This document shows, piece after piece, positions 1 through 13,442 of a DNA stretch of 64,000 nt (the stretch's first letter is position 1; the number at the start of each line of letters is the position of its first letter). The stretch lies in contig NC_044005.1 of NCBI RefSeq assembly GCF_900496995.4, positions 23,689,363 to 23,753,362 on the forward strand. The letters run 5' to 3'. The translations under genes were made by a program, and so were the position numbers. The DNA comes from Aquila chrysaetos chrysaetos. Taxonomy: Eukaryota > Chordata > Aves > Accipitriformes > Accipitridae. Under the pieces are notes generated by a model, which was given only the letters and a program-made list of their open reading frames with translations, had not been told where the DNA came from and did no database searches.

Positions 1-284
1 GGTTCTGCTACCACCACAGTAACAGCTTCATGTCTGAATGATATGATCTAAAAGAATAAGGTATGGTAGCCCACAAAAATTCTAACTTGTATTTTCGGAT
101 CAGACTGCAAATTTAAGTACAGTTGATAAGTGCCAACAGCAGTGACATTGCCTAATCATTCCTCTAAAATTCATTTCTCAGTATAAAAACTGTCAAACCT
201 CAAACTGTTCCAAATAAAGTTTTCCATAACAGGTGCCTGCCTCAAGCTGACCCTTTATAGTTTCACCTATAATAATTCAGCTAT

Positions 285-480
285 TTTTGAGAATTGAAGT
301 TAAGAGAAAACCACCTGGGCTGTCATGCCCTTGACCCTCACCCCAAGAACCATGCAGTCATTCTTGATATGCTCCAGGTCTTCTCCGGCAGTATCACTGG
401 TGCCCACGTAGAAAAGCAGCAGGGGAACAGGCCAAGGTCTGGACAAGCCTCAGCAGTCTTTTCACAGTGTTCCAGGTCAT
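285..480 (-). mobile_element. CR1-type ORF1 fragment (esterase domain)
   Basis: On the minus strand this segment translates to a stretch with LLLFYVGTSDTAGEDLE, then IKND, then LGVRVKGMTAQVVFS. The GTxDT block and the ALG...VKG..AQVVFS phrase match the SGNH-hydrolase-like (esterase) domain carried by ORF1 of CR1-type LINEs, which usually shows HVGTNDT and GAQVVFSS. A stop follows directly after VVFS, so only about 60 residues remain readable. Flanking DNA on both sides is unrelated, so this is an internal scrap. The assignment is from remembered family motifs, not a search. Confidence 0.65.
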
Positions 481-3400
481 AAGGTGGTCTTAAGCAAGAG
501 ATTACCTACTAATGCTAATATTCATCTATTCATCCCTGAACGCCTTCAGAACACTTGACTAAATACCATCCAGGCCTGGACATTTTTACTAGTATGTTTT
601 ATAAAATATATAAATATCTTTACAATATTCTGTATATTTATTAACAGCTATGTAATTTAGAGTATAGATGATCTCCCCTAACATCTGCTCAGGTGTCACT
701 CCAGCAGCAGAATTCCACTTTATTAAGTGGAAAGTAGTTTACCAATGTAACTCATGCAATAGGTGCTGTAGCTAATAAAAGTTTGCCTAGATTCAGAAAG
801 CGATTGGACAGATTAATGGAAGAAAAATCTGTCAAAAGCTATTAAATATTCAGGCCCAGGAATACTTGGGTGTATCCTCTAGGGAAGTATCATTACAGGT
901 TCTACCTGCTCACACAGTGCTTTGGCATTTACCATTGACCACTACTGGCCATTCTTTTGTAATTGTGTAATAGAATGAGAACAAAGCCAGATCAAAGAGA
1001 AAGAAAGTTCCTTCTTTTGCCTGATAAAATGTCAGGCACTCAGAAATACCCATCAGTGAGAGCCAAATCTCAGTGTATAAAAGAAACATTCATTTCTTTA
1101 TTTCCTTTATGTAGCAAAGAAATATCTCTTTATCAGCCTGCTCCATTAAATCAGCTCTGGTCTGACATGCACTGCAGCAGATGTAAAGTGATGCTGATGG
1201 ACAAGTGTCCTCTGCGTAGAAGCAACAGGTTTAGTTTGAAGTTTGGTGAGCTCAAAAGACTCTCTAACGAACCAATGAGGTACAGAGACTGAACTTGCTA
1301 TTCAGTCTTCTGAGGACCCTGAAGATGTGATGTAAATTGCACTGCTGTAGGCTCTGCTATATTGCTGCATAAACGGAAGCAAGGCTGTCAGGCTGAAAAT
1401 GTTCACCAGCACAAAATACCCTTGGAGACTCAAGAAAAGAAGTAAATATGAAGGATGGGAGGAGGGAAAAATCCAACACTGAAGATAATTGTTAAGGATA
1501 AAGAATAGAGCTGTTTAGCATTTCAAAAGGGGCCTTTCTTCTTATATGTGTTCACAGCATTCCAAATCTGTCAACAAACCCAGAAATCCTCAAGCTGGAG
1601 TAGCAGCTGGTCTATTCCAAAGGAGATCACCCTGATGGATTGTAATATATGGAGCTGGTACGTCAGTGTGGGCTAATCTGAAGCTACAGGGGCGATCTGT
1701 CAATTCTAACAAAGATAAATACAGCTTCTGTCTCACAGTGTTTTGTAATGCCAGGCACTGGCCACTGGTTTCCCCAGCATGATGGATTTTATGGTCAGGT
1801 GTGGTGACATCTGATGACCTAAATAGCTTTCAGAGAATGGCTGGTCTGTTTTGAATGATGATGGATTACACTCCAGAACTCCCTGTGAAAAATGATGTTT
1901 CAGGCTTGCAAGTATTGCACAGATATGGATAAGCCCCAGCCAGCTCTTGGACTTTCACTTGGTAAGTCTCCTTGTGGTTTTATTGCAAGTGCCTGTCCGT
2001 ATTTTTTCCACACCTTATAACTCCCTCCCTTGTTTCTCAATCATCTTACATAAATTGATAATCACATCCTCCTCCATACATCCTTGCAGGGTTACATATG
2101 GAAATATGAGGAAGACACTGAAGTGAGAAATATTGCCAAATAAAGGTACTAAGCAACATCTGATTTCAGCTAAGGATCATGAATTTTAGCCACAATGGCA
2201 ACAGCGACAAAGATATTAACAGTTGGGAATCTGCTCTAACATGTGGGTTGATCTAATTCAGACTTTAATGAGGCACTAGCTATCCCCTCAGTAGAAAGTA
2301 TCTTACCAAACAAACAGGAGATTTATTAGAAAAAGCAATTCTAAAGATAGCTCCTTAGCCGAAGTTTAATCACTTGATTAAAAAAAATTGTATACTGTTT
2401 GTCAAAAAACCTCCAATTCTGGTGTTCTGCAACATTTTACTACATTAGAATTTATGCAACATTTTACCATGTTAAAATCATCTTTAGGAATGTAAAGGTC
2501 AGGAAGAAAGAAAATAATAAAATCCACCACCTATGCAAATCCAGTCCTTCCTTTGTTGTGGTAAGTCACTGCGGAGCTACACCAGCGATGTCTCTCTCTG
2601 TCCTAGATGTGCATACACAAGCCTGCACAGAAAGCACCACCATTGTCACTGATTACGTGCTCCTACACTCCCAGAGGAAAATCCCATAAGCTGCACTGTC
2701 GGGCAGAAAGAGCACAAGGCAGGAAGTTCTGAAGGTGACAGAGCCACCTCTGCACAGAACCAGACTGAATCCAACAGATTCCTCTGGTTATGCTGCATAT
2801 GTGCTAAAGCTAAATTTAGCCCTGTATGCTCTACCACTTGTCTACCAAACTAATGGAAAAATTGACTACCACAGAGTATTGATACTGCATCATAGAACAG
2901 GGCCATGTCTGAATTACCTGGAACAACAGTCCTCAAGCTACATCTCTAAATAAATTTAACTAACAACTGAGTTGTGGACTTTAATAAGGACTAATGATTC
3001 AAGCTTTCTTGCACGATAGGCTAATGCACACCAATAATTTCTGTTTTGACCAGGCAGTGCTGCTGCTTTCCTTCCTTTCCAGTATTTTCCACTCTTTTCT
3101 TCTCCAAGGATTTAAGTGTTGTGCCTTTCTCTTTGTGTTAGGAATGAGCATTTTCAGTTGAAGGTTTTTCTCTCTCTGAATGCTGTGTGTTATTTTTTTA
3201 AATATCAGGCAGCATGCTGACAGCAGGGGAGAGCAGGGAAGCACCCACCAGCACTGTCTAATGGAGTAGACAAACACCACCAATCGCAGGAGAATAAATG
3301 AAATTCCAGAATATTCCTTCCATCTGTTTGCTATACTGTTGCAAAGTCCCTTTTCAGTGTAAAAGCCAAAGGGAGTTTAAACATGCTTCGGTACTGAAGG

Positions 3401-5859
3401 AACGCATTTCTACTAAAGAAGTTACTGTACCACAAGCAATGACCTCTTTCCTGTTTGAAATGCATTAATTAGTGCAGTTCTTCAGAAAACGAGTGACTGC
3501 CTATGGGCACAAGATTAATCCAGGTGATTGTTACACAAGTTTTTCACACACTGATTTTTGGAGTGCCTGTCTCTGACCTGCAGCACCCAAGCTGCTCCAG
3601 TCCCTCCTCGGCCCCTCACATTAGTCACACCTCCCATCTGCACCCAGACCTTGTTGTTGTTCTAGTACTGAATATCTATTCAACACAGCTCAGCTTGTGC
3701 CAGACCCTTCTCCTGTAATGCACATACATACCCAGACTGGTTTCTGAAGAGATAATATCCATGTTAGCAGAGCCATCTCAAGCCCGTTAAAAAACTAGCT
3801 TGAAATAGAGCTGAAACCCTATCCTACCATTCTGATACAGGCAAAACTGCTACAGAAGTCACTGAGAATGTTGCCTAAGCAATGGTTGCCTAACTAGATA
3901 TTCTGGCCCCTAGTTTCTACTATTTTGGAGTGTGAGTGTTTCACAGGACTGGAAGGCACAAGAAGATTAGCTGCCTTCTATTGGATTAGTAACCCTGCAG
4001 GCTGGAATCTCATCACTTGAATCTGAAAGAAGATAGGGAATGCTGGAAGTCAGCTTTTAAACTCAGTCAGTCATATACCAACCCTCCCCTCTTCCCAGTA
4101 ATCACATATACAGTTCATGCTGGGAATACCTGAATTCAGCCATGGTCACACTTCAACTTCGGGCTCATTAACTGTACTCCAATCAAACAGGCAACTCTGC
4201 TGCAATGTAGAAAGTATCAGATCCATCAATATGAGGGGCATTTAACATGACATACAGACAAAATAAGCCCTAACCCAAATCTTCACCCAACAGGCAGTTC
4301 CCGTGAGACAGCTCCCATTAGTAATTTACATGTACTGCAATATCAGACTCATCTCATCATTTGTTTAAAAAAATGCAGTGCTACCTATGAGTTAATGGTC
4401 TCACTGAGAGCTGAAGGTTATGATAACTTGTTCTCCTCTCACCTTAACAACCAAAGCCTTCCTTGAATGCCTGCTCCCTCTGTACACATGAAAACTGTGT
4501 TTAAAGGATTCCCAAATCAGGCCATGGGAGCATATACATGCCTAGGGAATTTTTAACAGGAAAAAAACAGTAAATCAAGCCAGTAAGATTAAGTGGTTCG
4601 TTTATGTTTCTTTCAGAACTTGACATTTAAAAACAGTCCCAGAAACTCTTCAGGATTTGTTTCTTTAAGGGATGGAGAGTATTTTACAGCCAAATTCCTC
4701 TTTACTAGCTCATGAAAACTGCAAGGAAAAAACCCACAAAGCCATTCACTTTTATTTGTTACAAGCAGAACTCTCACTGCAGGATGTTTAATATATATTG
4801 GAATCCTGTTATATCCTCTTCTGTGCATGAAGAATAAAGGCAATTTTGGAAAGAGTTTCCTCTGACTTAACTAAAAAGAAAGGGAGAAAGGAATAAAAAA
4901 GTGAGAAAACACAAGTTTGTTGCTTTCCTTTCTTAGACACTTAGAAAAAAAAGAGCAAAGCCAGAGTTTCCCGGTTGCCAGTATGCAAGATATTATAGAC
5001 ATTCCAATGTATCTGATGACAGAAGGGGCAGAAGTCCAACCTGTCTGCTTCAAAATGCATGGGTTACCAATCTGAGCCTAAGAGAAATTTCCTCAAGCTA
5101 TTACCACTACAACACCGATGAGATTCAGTAAGCAGTTCTTATTTTATTGATAATGTTTGTCCCTGCCCAGAACTTAAGTGTATGGCTTTATTAATCTGAA
5201 ATATTCAGTAAGTGGTTGTCAGGCTCTAAGGTTTCCTTAAACAGACTGATATCACCAGAGCTTTCTAACATTCAGTCTGTTTGTTAACAGCATGGCAACT
5301 TCTGTCACTTCAGCAAGAGATTTGAGATTTGTGTTGTACTTGATAAATTCCATTGCATTAAAAAAAAAAAAAAAGGAGGCAGAAAGCTTGTAAGGATATT
5401 TGGAGAGTCTTCTAGTTCACTGCTGCTCAAATTCCCCAAATGCAATACTCATTCTGGTTTCTGGACCACATGCAGGGACATGGGAAAATAGAAGACAAGC
5501 TGAAGAAAGCAAAAATTAGCTTCAGAACTGCAAGCAGATGTCTAATGGGAAATACATCTTTCTGAAAGGGTAGTGGAAGTCCCATGGAAGTTAAAAGTAA
5601 ATTTACTCAAAGATCAGCCTCAGGACTCAACTTATTTAGCATCATTAGTAATTCAGGCCCAATAAGGAGGAAGAAGTACCTGTGTCTATTTAATCCCAAC
5701 ATAACTATGAGTTACTGATGTGACATGAACACTGAAGATCCCAACATGGTTCTGGGAGGTTTCAGGTAAATATTGACAACAAACAGGTAAGTACAAATGC
5801 CACTATGATCAGCAATGTGATGCAGTTGCTGTGCAGGCCTTCTGCTATTCCCACCTCAA
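481..5859. other. Unique non-coding DNA
   Basis: AT-rich sequence without a recognisable gene, RNA or repeat family. The longest open frames (for example 963-1292, about 109 codons) lack domain-like composition and splice context. A run of 15 A lies at 5360-5374. Confidence 0.5.
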
Positions 5860-6240
5860 AGAATGATATCACAGAAGTAAAGGCTCAGGGAAGGGTGATA
5901 AACATGGTCAAGAGCATTGAAAAGATCACACAAAGAGACACTGAAATGGCTTGAACTGTTTGCCTTAGAAAGGGTCTACAAAGGACAGAATATGATAAAA
6001 GTACATCAAATAAGGAACTGTACCAGTAAAGGGAGATGGGGAGTTTCTGTTCTCTGTTGCATAATACCGTAACAGGGAGATGTGCAATGAAACTGTGAAA
6101 GGTGGAAATTGAAAACTAGCAACAGGAAATCATTTTTCATACAACATGTAGGCAGATGGCAGAATTTACTTCCACTGGAGGCTGAAGATGCCAAAAGCTT
6201 AACAAAACTTTGTAAGGAACTGGGTGTTTACAGGGCATAA
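5860..6240 (+). mobile_element. Ancient CR1 relic (L3-like), 3' half
   Basis: The plus strand keeps the order of phrases of an old amniote CR1: GGGTGATAAACATGGTCAAG, then TTGAACTGTTTGCCTTAGAA, then ATATGATAAAAGTA, then TTGCATAATACCGTAACAGG and TGCAATGAAACTGTGAAAGG. These correspond to the 'motif-rich' C-terminal part of the reverse transcriptase ORF in plus orientation. Many substitutions and small gaps leave no long frame. It is much older than the CR1 at 13443. Confidence 0.6.
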
Positions 6241-9200
6241 TCCTATATTCTGAAACCACTGAGATGCATGCATTCATCAGAAGACTTTTATTCCTCACTA
6301 ACATTCATGTTATCAACTCCTAGGCCTGCCTATCTAAGAAAGAAACATCATGTTATCCTTGGGTGTTACTTTGTACTCAAGAGCCTGACAGTGCAAGAGC
6401 AAGCTCCTACCCCAGTTTACGTAACCACAATAACCAGAAGACCGCCCTGAAACCAAACTTAACCCAAGCCAAGGTAAATATAAAATAGATGTACTTGCAA
6501 AATACAAATACAGATTTTAAAAATACAAGAGTTACAGTGGAAAAAGTAAGAGACTTGCATTTGTATCTACCCACCCCTATATAAGCTCCAAAGGTTTTTT
6601 TTCATTACATACTGCCCAGCTGGCAAGCCAATCTGAACTCCTACGTACCCATGCAGCTGAGAGATTGCCTTTGGAAAGATCTTGTTCTTTTTACTGAAAT
6701 TACTGACCACCTCAGCACTATTAACAACTACTAACAAATCATCCACTTCCTGTAAGGTAAATGTCTGCTTTTATGCCTGACCAAGCAATGTTCAAATGTG
6801 AGGATGAAGCTTCTTCACACATTAAAAACACACACTGTGACCCTTCACTTTGATATTTAGTTAGGTCTTATGAAATATTGCTAATACAAACCAGGCTCCT
6901 TTGCCATTTTGGGAACAACAGGAGTGTTTCTGAGAAGGATGTTTGTTGAAGAATTGTATTATTAAATCCTGCATTGACTGTGGCAGAAAAATTGTGAGGG
7001 TAGATGTGAATGACCAGCTGGGAGGTTAAACTGCGTTTTACCAGTGACAGTTGCTGCAGGACACTGAGGTACCTCTTGATCAAAGCATAACATGTCCAAA
7101 TGTATTTTTCATTTCAATGTTAAACTGAGAAAAGAGGGGTAAAAAAAAAAAAAAAAGAGAGAGAGAGAAAAGAGGTGGAAAATGTATGAAGGGAGCACTA
7201 ACAAATTATATTCTGTTCTTTTGTCCAAGGGCTGTGGTGGGCAGGTGTGGCCTTGGAAGAGGACACTTGACATGATCCAAGGAGAGGAAAACTTGTTGGA
7301 GACCCAGACTGCCCCAGCCGTGTTTACTGTCCACCTTAGATCTGCCCCCAGATCTGTTTCTCTAAGCCACACGTGCCCACATAGAAAGGATCCCTGGTGC
7401 CTGTACTGCACCTTGCAGCCTCTCCACCATTCAGACAGGGGTACTGGAACGTAACAGAGAATTAAACAGTAAAAATAATCTCTTGCTTGAGCAATTTCCT
7501 TCTCACTCAGAGAAACATTTTCTGCTCTCCTACATATAAAAAACAATGCAAGCAAGATAGCCACCTCAAAGGTGGACAATTAACTGATAGGGCAGATATT
7601 TATCTGCTATACCTATGGGGAAAGGAGAGACCCTGGCCTTAAAGTCTGCTGGTGTTTCTCTTTGCTAGTATTTCCAGACCTCCCATTACAGACCAAATTA
7701 ATTTGTTTCTGAATTCCCTTCACAAACCACCTCCCTCTATCTCCTTTCCCTCCATCGCTTTTCAAACCTGGTAAAACACAAGCATCTCAGGCACAAAATA
7801 CTTCAGCAGAGAGCATGACTCCATCAAAGCTTAATAACTTTACTCCCAGCAAGAATAAAGGAAGGGGAGCTTCTTGGGCTGTATCCATCAATTTTTATTA
7901 AACATTTCCTTCAAAGCTGTCAGGCCACTCATTCCCCCATCTAGTGAAAGCAAAGCTCTGATGTGGGGCAGTGCTGAAAGACTCTGGGAGAAGAAGATGA
8001 GAGCCAACAACGTGACCACAATCACCAAAACTTCAATCACACCAAGACTATTAGAGGATACACTGCTAGCTGCTGTGAGTCACACAGAAAGATAACTGCT
8101 CTGCAGACTTCAATACACCTTGAGAGAATTCGATTTTTCTAAGCTGCAGATTGCATTTTTTTCTCCTTTCTCCTTTTTTTTTCCCTTCCCAGTTTACTCG
8201 ATACCTCACTCAATCAATTTTTCTTCCTGTGTGTGGCAGGCAGGGGACATTGCACTAAGCATATCAGAGGCCTGGCACCCAAAGGACTTTGGTATGATTT
8301 CAACAGGGTTCTGGTGTACAACACAGGAACAGTTTCAGTATTTGATGAGGATAACTGCAAAGCTAGCAGCTAGAGATCAGACTCAGTCTGAAGGGGAGGG
8401 ATAGGAAGAACAGATTACCTCATACGCCTTGCAACAGGGTACAATAATGTCCCCTGAGCCACCTGGGGACTCCAAGATAGAAGAGAGGATGAAACGGACC
8501 TAGACCCTGATCTGAGCTGTGATTCCCATGCCCTCAGGAGAACTCAACAGCAGGAACAAGTGACCTGCTTTTCTAAGTCAAAGAACATCTGCCACAGCCT
8601 TGCCTTTCAGGAATGCAGAGCACTCACTGGAACAGATCCAAACTGAGCCATTCTGAACGTTCCTGTGGCAATGGTGACAGACTTTAAAAGCCTCTAACTG
8701 CCCTCTGGTAGGCAGAGGTGCTTTGTGGTTAAAGATGTGGATTATCTGGGTTACCAACTGTCCATGTCATAGCTGCAGAGACAGTTCAGGTCCAGCTGGA
8801 TAATAAATTAAGGCACAGCACCACAAATGTGTCCAGACTGTTTCTAGTATCATCTTGGTTCCAGTAATGGCACAGCCATGGAAACACAGCCCAGAGCCAG
8901 AACTAATAAATCCTGCTAGGCTTAATCTGGAACTGTGCTAGCTCTAGGATTCACAACACACAGATGTCCCAATGCTTTCATATGCAGTCAGCCAAAGGCC
9001 AGCTGCACTTCCTTGCTTTAACCTGACCTGACTCCACAAAGACACTTCACCCACTCTCCACTCCCGATTTCCAGGAATTGTGTACTTGAGCCCGAGCTGT
9101 CACGTACCAGCATCACTCTGTGCAGAGGCTTATGAGCCATCCTGGAAACCAGAGTACCAGGGAACATAATGAAGAGACCCACCCAACTCTGGATCCAGCA

Positions 9201-10134
9201 AACCTGGGCCATAATCAGCAGTGATTAGAACAGTAAGTCCCAAGCCTTACTTATGATGGGAAACATCAAACTCCACACCGCATACTATTAGATATATGCT
9301 ATTTAGGTTTCTCTGTTTTCTTGGATAGCCCACCCATCTAGTACACTGAGTAATGAAAAGCTTTAAAAATATGTAAAAGTATAACAGAAGTGACATTACA
9401 TCTGTGGCTTCCAAGGTCTTATCAGCTAAATGCGAATCATTATTGTTCACCTCAAAGACTACTGCTAAGGAGTCAATTGATTAATGGGCTAAATTCATAA
9501 GTGAGTTCAGCTACCAGTAACTTACAGTAGAGTCAAGGTAGGTCCCATTTCAAAGCTCATAAAATCCGTGACAAAAGTTGCTGAATCTCATATTTTAACA
9601 TATAGATCCTGCTCAGAAAGTAGGGAGATGAGAAGAAGTTTGTGATCTCTGTACTGAAGTGACAGATTTGTTTAGCTGCAGGAACAGCTGTGTAAATTAG
9701 CCTTTCCCCAGTAACATCATAAACCTGGAAGATACTTCATGACTGATGGGAATTGCATCCTTCTTTCCTCTCCAAATCCTTAACTATATTGCAAATTATA
9801 TCTGGGAAGAAATCAATATATCTGTGCAGCAATGCTTTAAAGAGAGTACTCAATTACAAGATGAGGTTCTGGCTCTATTACCAGTCATGACACAAGGTCT
9901 GACAAGATCACAATTGGGTGTGACAGGCTTAGCAGAAGATGCTTTGGATGTTTTGAAAACACATGCTATCTGGTAAGACTGTCAGACTCATATCCAAACC
10001 CAGACTTTGCCCAAAGTAAGCAGTGTTTGATTTAGAAATTTGCTCCTGCCCACTAGTATATCATGTAATTCAGAAAGGGTTAATTAGAAGTATTTGTGCA
10101 GGAGGGAACTCTGCTCCAAGCTCTGCCATACAAT
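6241..10134. other. Unique non-coding DNA
   Basis: No gene recognised. An A16 run followed by GA repeats sits at 7141-7168. A minus-strand frame of 156 codons at 7109-7579 ends in a translated poly-purine tract and shows no domain, so I read it as chance. Confidence 0.45.
8698..8711 (-). promoter_or_regulatory. CTCF-like motif
   Basis: The plus strand reads CTGCCCTCTGGTAG. Its reverse complement CTACCAGAGGGCAG differs from the CTCF core CCASYAGRGGGCRS at one position only. It stands alone in unique DNA. Confidence 0.35.
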
Positions 10135-10235
10135 AGTTCTGTGCACCTTGCCAGTTACTGCTTTCTTGATGCCTCAGTTTGTTCCCCTGCAAAATAGGGC
10201 AATATTTTTAAACTGTGGAACACTTTGAGACATTA
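10135..10235 (+). repeat. MIR-like CORE-SINE fragment
   Basis: The phrase GATGCCTCAGTTTG...CTGCAAAATAGGGCAATA matches the central MIR consensus (GTGCCTCAGTTTCC...CTGTAAAATGGGGATAATA) in forward orientation. It continues into AACACTTTGAGACATTATGT, as expected downstream. Old and diverged. Confidence 0.55.
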
Positions 10236-10440
10236 TGTTAGGGAAGTAAAAGAATACAGACCAAATCTCCAGATGACATGGAGCAAAATTATTCTTTCAG
10301 TTGTTACCACTCTATCAAAATTGTGAATGAAAAAAATTATAACTGGAAGCCCCATTAATATCCTGTGACCCACATGGTATCAAAGGAAATAAAAAGCCTC
10401 AGACCCTTGCAACTGCACTGAATCAGATGTGGAATGCACA

Positions 10441-10530
10441 AATGTGGAAAACTGAGGTCTAGAACAGACAAGTGACTTGCTTAGGACCACACTAAGTTAG
10501 CAGGACAGCCAGTTCTTGTTTCACATCCAT
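10441..10530 (-). repeat. MIR-like CORE-SINE fragment, reverse
   Basis: GGAAAACTGAGGTCTAGAAC, then AAGTGACTTGCTTAGGACCA, then CACTAAGTTAGCAGGACAGC follow the reverse complement of MIR (GGGGAAACTGAGGCACAGAG, then AAGTGACTTGCCCAAGGTCA). It is inverted relative to the copy at 10135, about 200 bp away. Confidence 0.6.
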
Positions 10531-13442
10531 TTGCCTTCAGCTCTGAACTTTCTTGTATCACGAACCTTCTTGGACACTCAGCCCTTCAATTCAAGGACTG
10601 TGTAGAAGATCTTTAATTCTTTGCAAGCACTTCTGATATGCCTGTTTCTCTTAAGTATTCTGCTCAGTTACTTCATCATTCTGTGCTGTTCACATGCAGT
10701 CATAAAGATACCATTGTGCTCTTAAGCCTCTCAGGTCCTCAGAATTCAAAGTTAGTCACCCTAAACTTCAAAAGTAAAGGTGTGAAATTCAAGCTAGAGG
10801 GTCACAAGCTCCAGAAACCAGGAAATATCTCATGTTTCAACTGGACAAGAAAAGGATCTTAAGTATCTCACTACTCCCTTTTCCGAGAATCTTTAGGACA
10901 GCTTTCAACATTTTTCCTTACTAGTTCTCCAACTTTCTGACTGTGTTTGTCTCCCCCGACCTTCCTCCAGCATGTCTCTGGCATATGGTAGGCCAGCTTT
11001 CTGCAGCTGAGATGCTTACTGGCCCCAGTCCTTCAGCTGGGTCCCAGTGAGGACTCAGACTCTTGACCAGCTGGAACAAGCATCCCATTCCTCCACCTCC
11101 ATGATACCAGCCACAGATGGACCTTGACTAGTATGTATTCCATACAGAGTGAATGAGGGAGCACCTGCACATGTTTGAACAGAAAATGCTACCCTCTCAC
11201 TTAGTAAATATATTTCATATTTGATGTCACTGAGTGTTGTGGTTTTGTTCTTGTGGTTACCTCACCCTAAATTCCACCATGACAACCACAGCAGAATTTT
11301 GCTTCTCTAGAACCATCTTCTTGCTGCTAATTCAGCCACAGTTGCATGGGGCTGAGCTGCGCCTGGAATCCTGCCCATGACCCAGCCACTCAGCACAGCC
11401 AGGGTCAACTGATTACTGTTTCACAGCCTCAGCAAATTTATCCTTTTCTAGCTGCAAGTTAGTTAAGTTTCAACCTTCCCACAAGGAGTTGAGTGAGAAT
11501 GAATGGCTCTGTGTCCAGCATTCCTCGCCTGAGGGCAGATTTGTTTCGGTCACAGTTATTAGTTCCAAGATCTTGCAGATGAAGGAAGCTTTAATGAAAA
11601 GACACTGAACCGCATCTTAGGCTCCCAGCTGTTTTGTGATGCAGGTGATGAAACAGGCTTGCTAAAAATATCTCATAAGAAATATGATCCAACCAAATAT
11701 AGCTCTAGTTCCTTTATGTGACTTTAAGAGAGCATACATGGAGATGAAACATCTTGGCATACAAGCTCAAGGACTGTGCTATGATTTCCTTCCTTTAATA
11801 AAGCCTTCTTGCAGCCATGTGCTAAATAGAACAGCACTGGAAAAAAAAAAAAAAAAAGAAAGGCATTTCTGGGCCTGAACCCAATGGGCTGAAATAATTA
11901 TACTTGCAGTAAATGTCAGGATTCTGTTAACGTTTTTCTGGTATGTTTTCATAAATCTTACAATCTTCTTCCACAACAGAAATTTCCCTCACTGACCACT
12001 TGAGTGCAGCCACTTCTTTAAAGAACACCATTAGCTGATAAGCAGCATACAGCAACAGCACGTAGCTGGTCAAAGCAGGAGGAGAGGGAGACTGCTCCAT
12101 CCCTTTGAGCAAAACCGAGCTTTTTTAGTTTAAGAGACAGAAGACTTGATATAAGTCAGAAGACTCAACGTACCAGCTTTAGACTCTTGAATTGTTTGAA
12201 TAAGGGAATCCTCTAATCTCTAACAGGGATTCCAGTAACAGTTTGTCTCTAGGGTCTCTGTATTCTTGTTCTCACCTGCAACATTACTGAGGCCACTGAA
12301 GTGGGCAGTAAGAACCTTTCAGATGTTTTGGTTGTGTTCCAGTTCTGGCTAAAAACTGAGAGAGAATACAGGATAACTAAAAGTTACTTATATCTTTCAT
12401 TTTTTAATGGGGTTCTCTTATTCTCCAGGAAATATGAATATGCTGGATAGGATAATGTCAGCTATATTCTGCTTCAAGGTCTCTACTCCATTCTAATGCA
12501 ACACCTCACTATATTCTATATGCACAGGAAACACAGGAAACACAGGTGACACAGGAAAAATGCAGAGCTGCCAAGCAGGAATAAGTAGCAGTCAGGGAGT
12601 ATGGAAAGTCTTCAGGCTCTCCCTCTCACCCCATCACGATTCATCCTGCTGGTCCCAATATTTCCATGGTCTCTCTTCCCAACAGTGACAGGGTCAGGTG
12701 CTTGACTGAACAAGACGCAGGCAGCATAGCTGTTGTCATTTATTTCAGGGACTAAGCAGTACATACTCATTCTTGTCCATTAGGACCACTTACAGAGGAC
12801 AGTGACTCTAGCTGCTTAGTTACCATCCCTGAGCCAGTGAAGACCAAAGACAGACATGGCCAATGCTAGGAGACTGAGTTTCCTTGCTTTCTTACCACCA
12901 TGCTTTTACCACCACTCACTGTTGCCCCAAGCAACTGCCAGTTTACTCACACTTAATACTGGCTCTGCTCAAGGATGTTTATATTCTACCTAGACCACTA
13001 AGACCAAGTTGGATTCCAGGTAAATCAGAGTAAGACTCCAATAGACAAGTGAGAGCTGTTAGATACAAAATTTCTTTATGGTGAACTAACAGGATATAAC
13101 TTGTATGAAAATCCAATAAAATATATTTTGTTATTAGTTTAACCAATGCTCTAGCCATCTAATGAAAAAATAAGAAACACTTCTTACAGTTCAAATGACC
13201 CAGTTCCTATTGTGGATCATCAGTAATGCAATAAATGCCTAGAAATAAGTATCTGCCCTTTTCTTCTGATGTCAAGTTCTCATCCTTTCAGTGCAGTGAG
13301 TTGTCAGCTGGTAGGAGAACAATGTTAATGGTGCCTTTTTTCTTCCCGGGTCTTGTATCTAATCTAGGTTACTTTTGCATGTTTAAACTCTGCTTTGTAA
13401 ATAGGTTATATTTTTTCCTCTCCTAATGGTTCTCAGGGTTAG
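10531..13442. other. Unique non-coding DNA with minor repeats
   Basis: No gene recognised. Contents worth noting are an AATAAA (11797-11802) followed 38 bp later by a 17-base A run (11841-11857), and four head-to-tail copies of a 9-bp unit CACAGGAAA at 12523-12558, the third copy diverged. Confidence 0.45.

Noticed and set aside
7109..7579. 156-codon frame on the minus strand
   Set aside because: It ends in a translated poly-purine/pyrimidine tract, has no domain, and competes with a plus-strand frame of similar quality.
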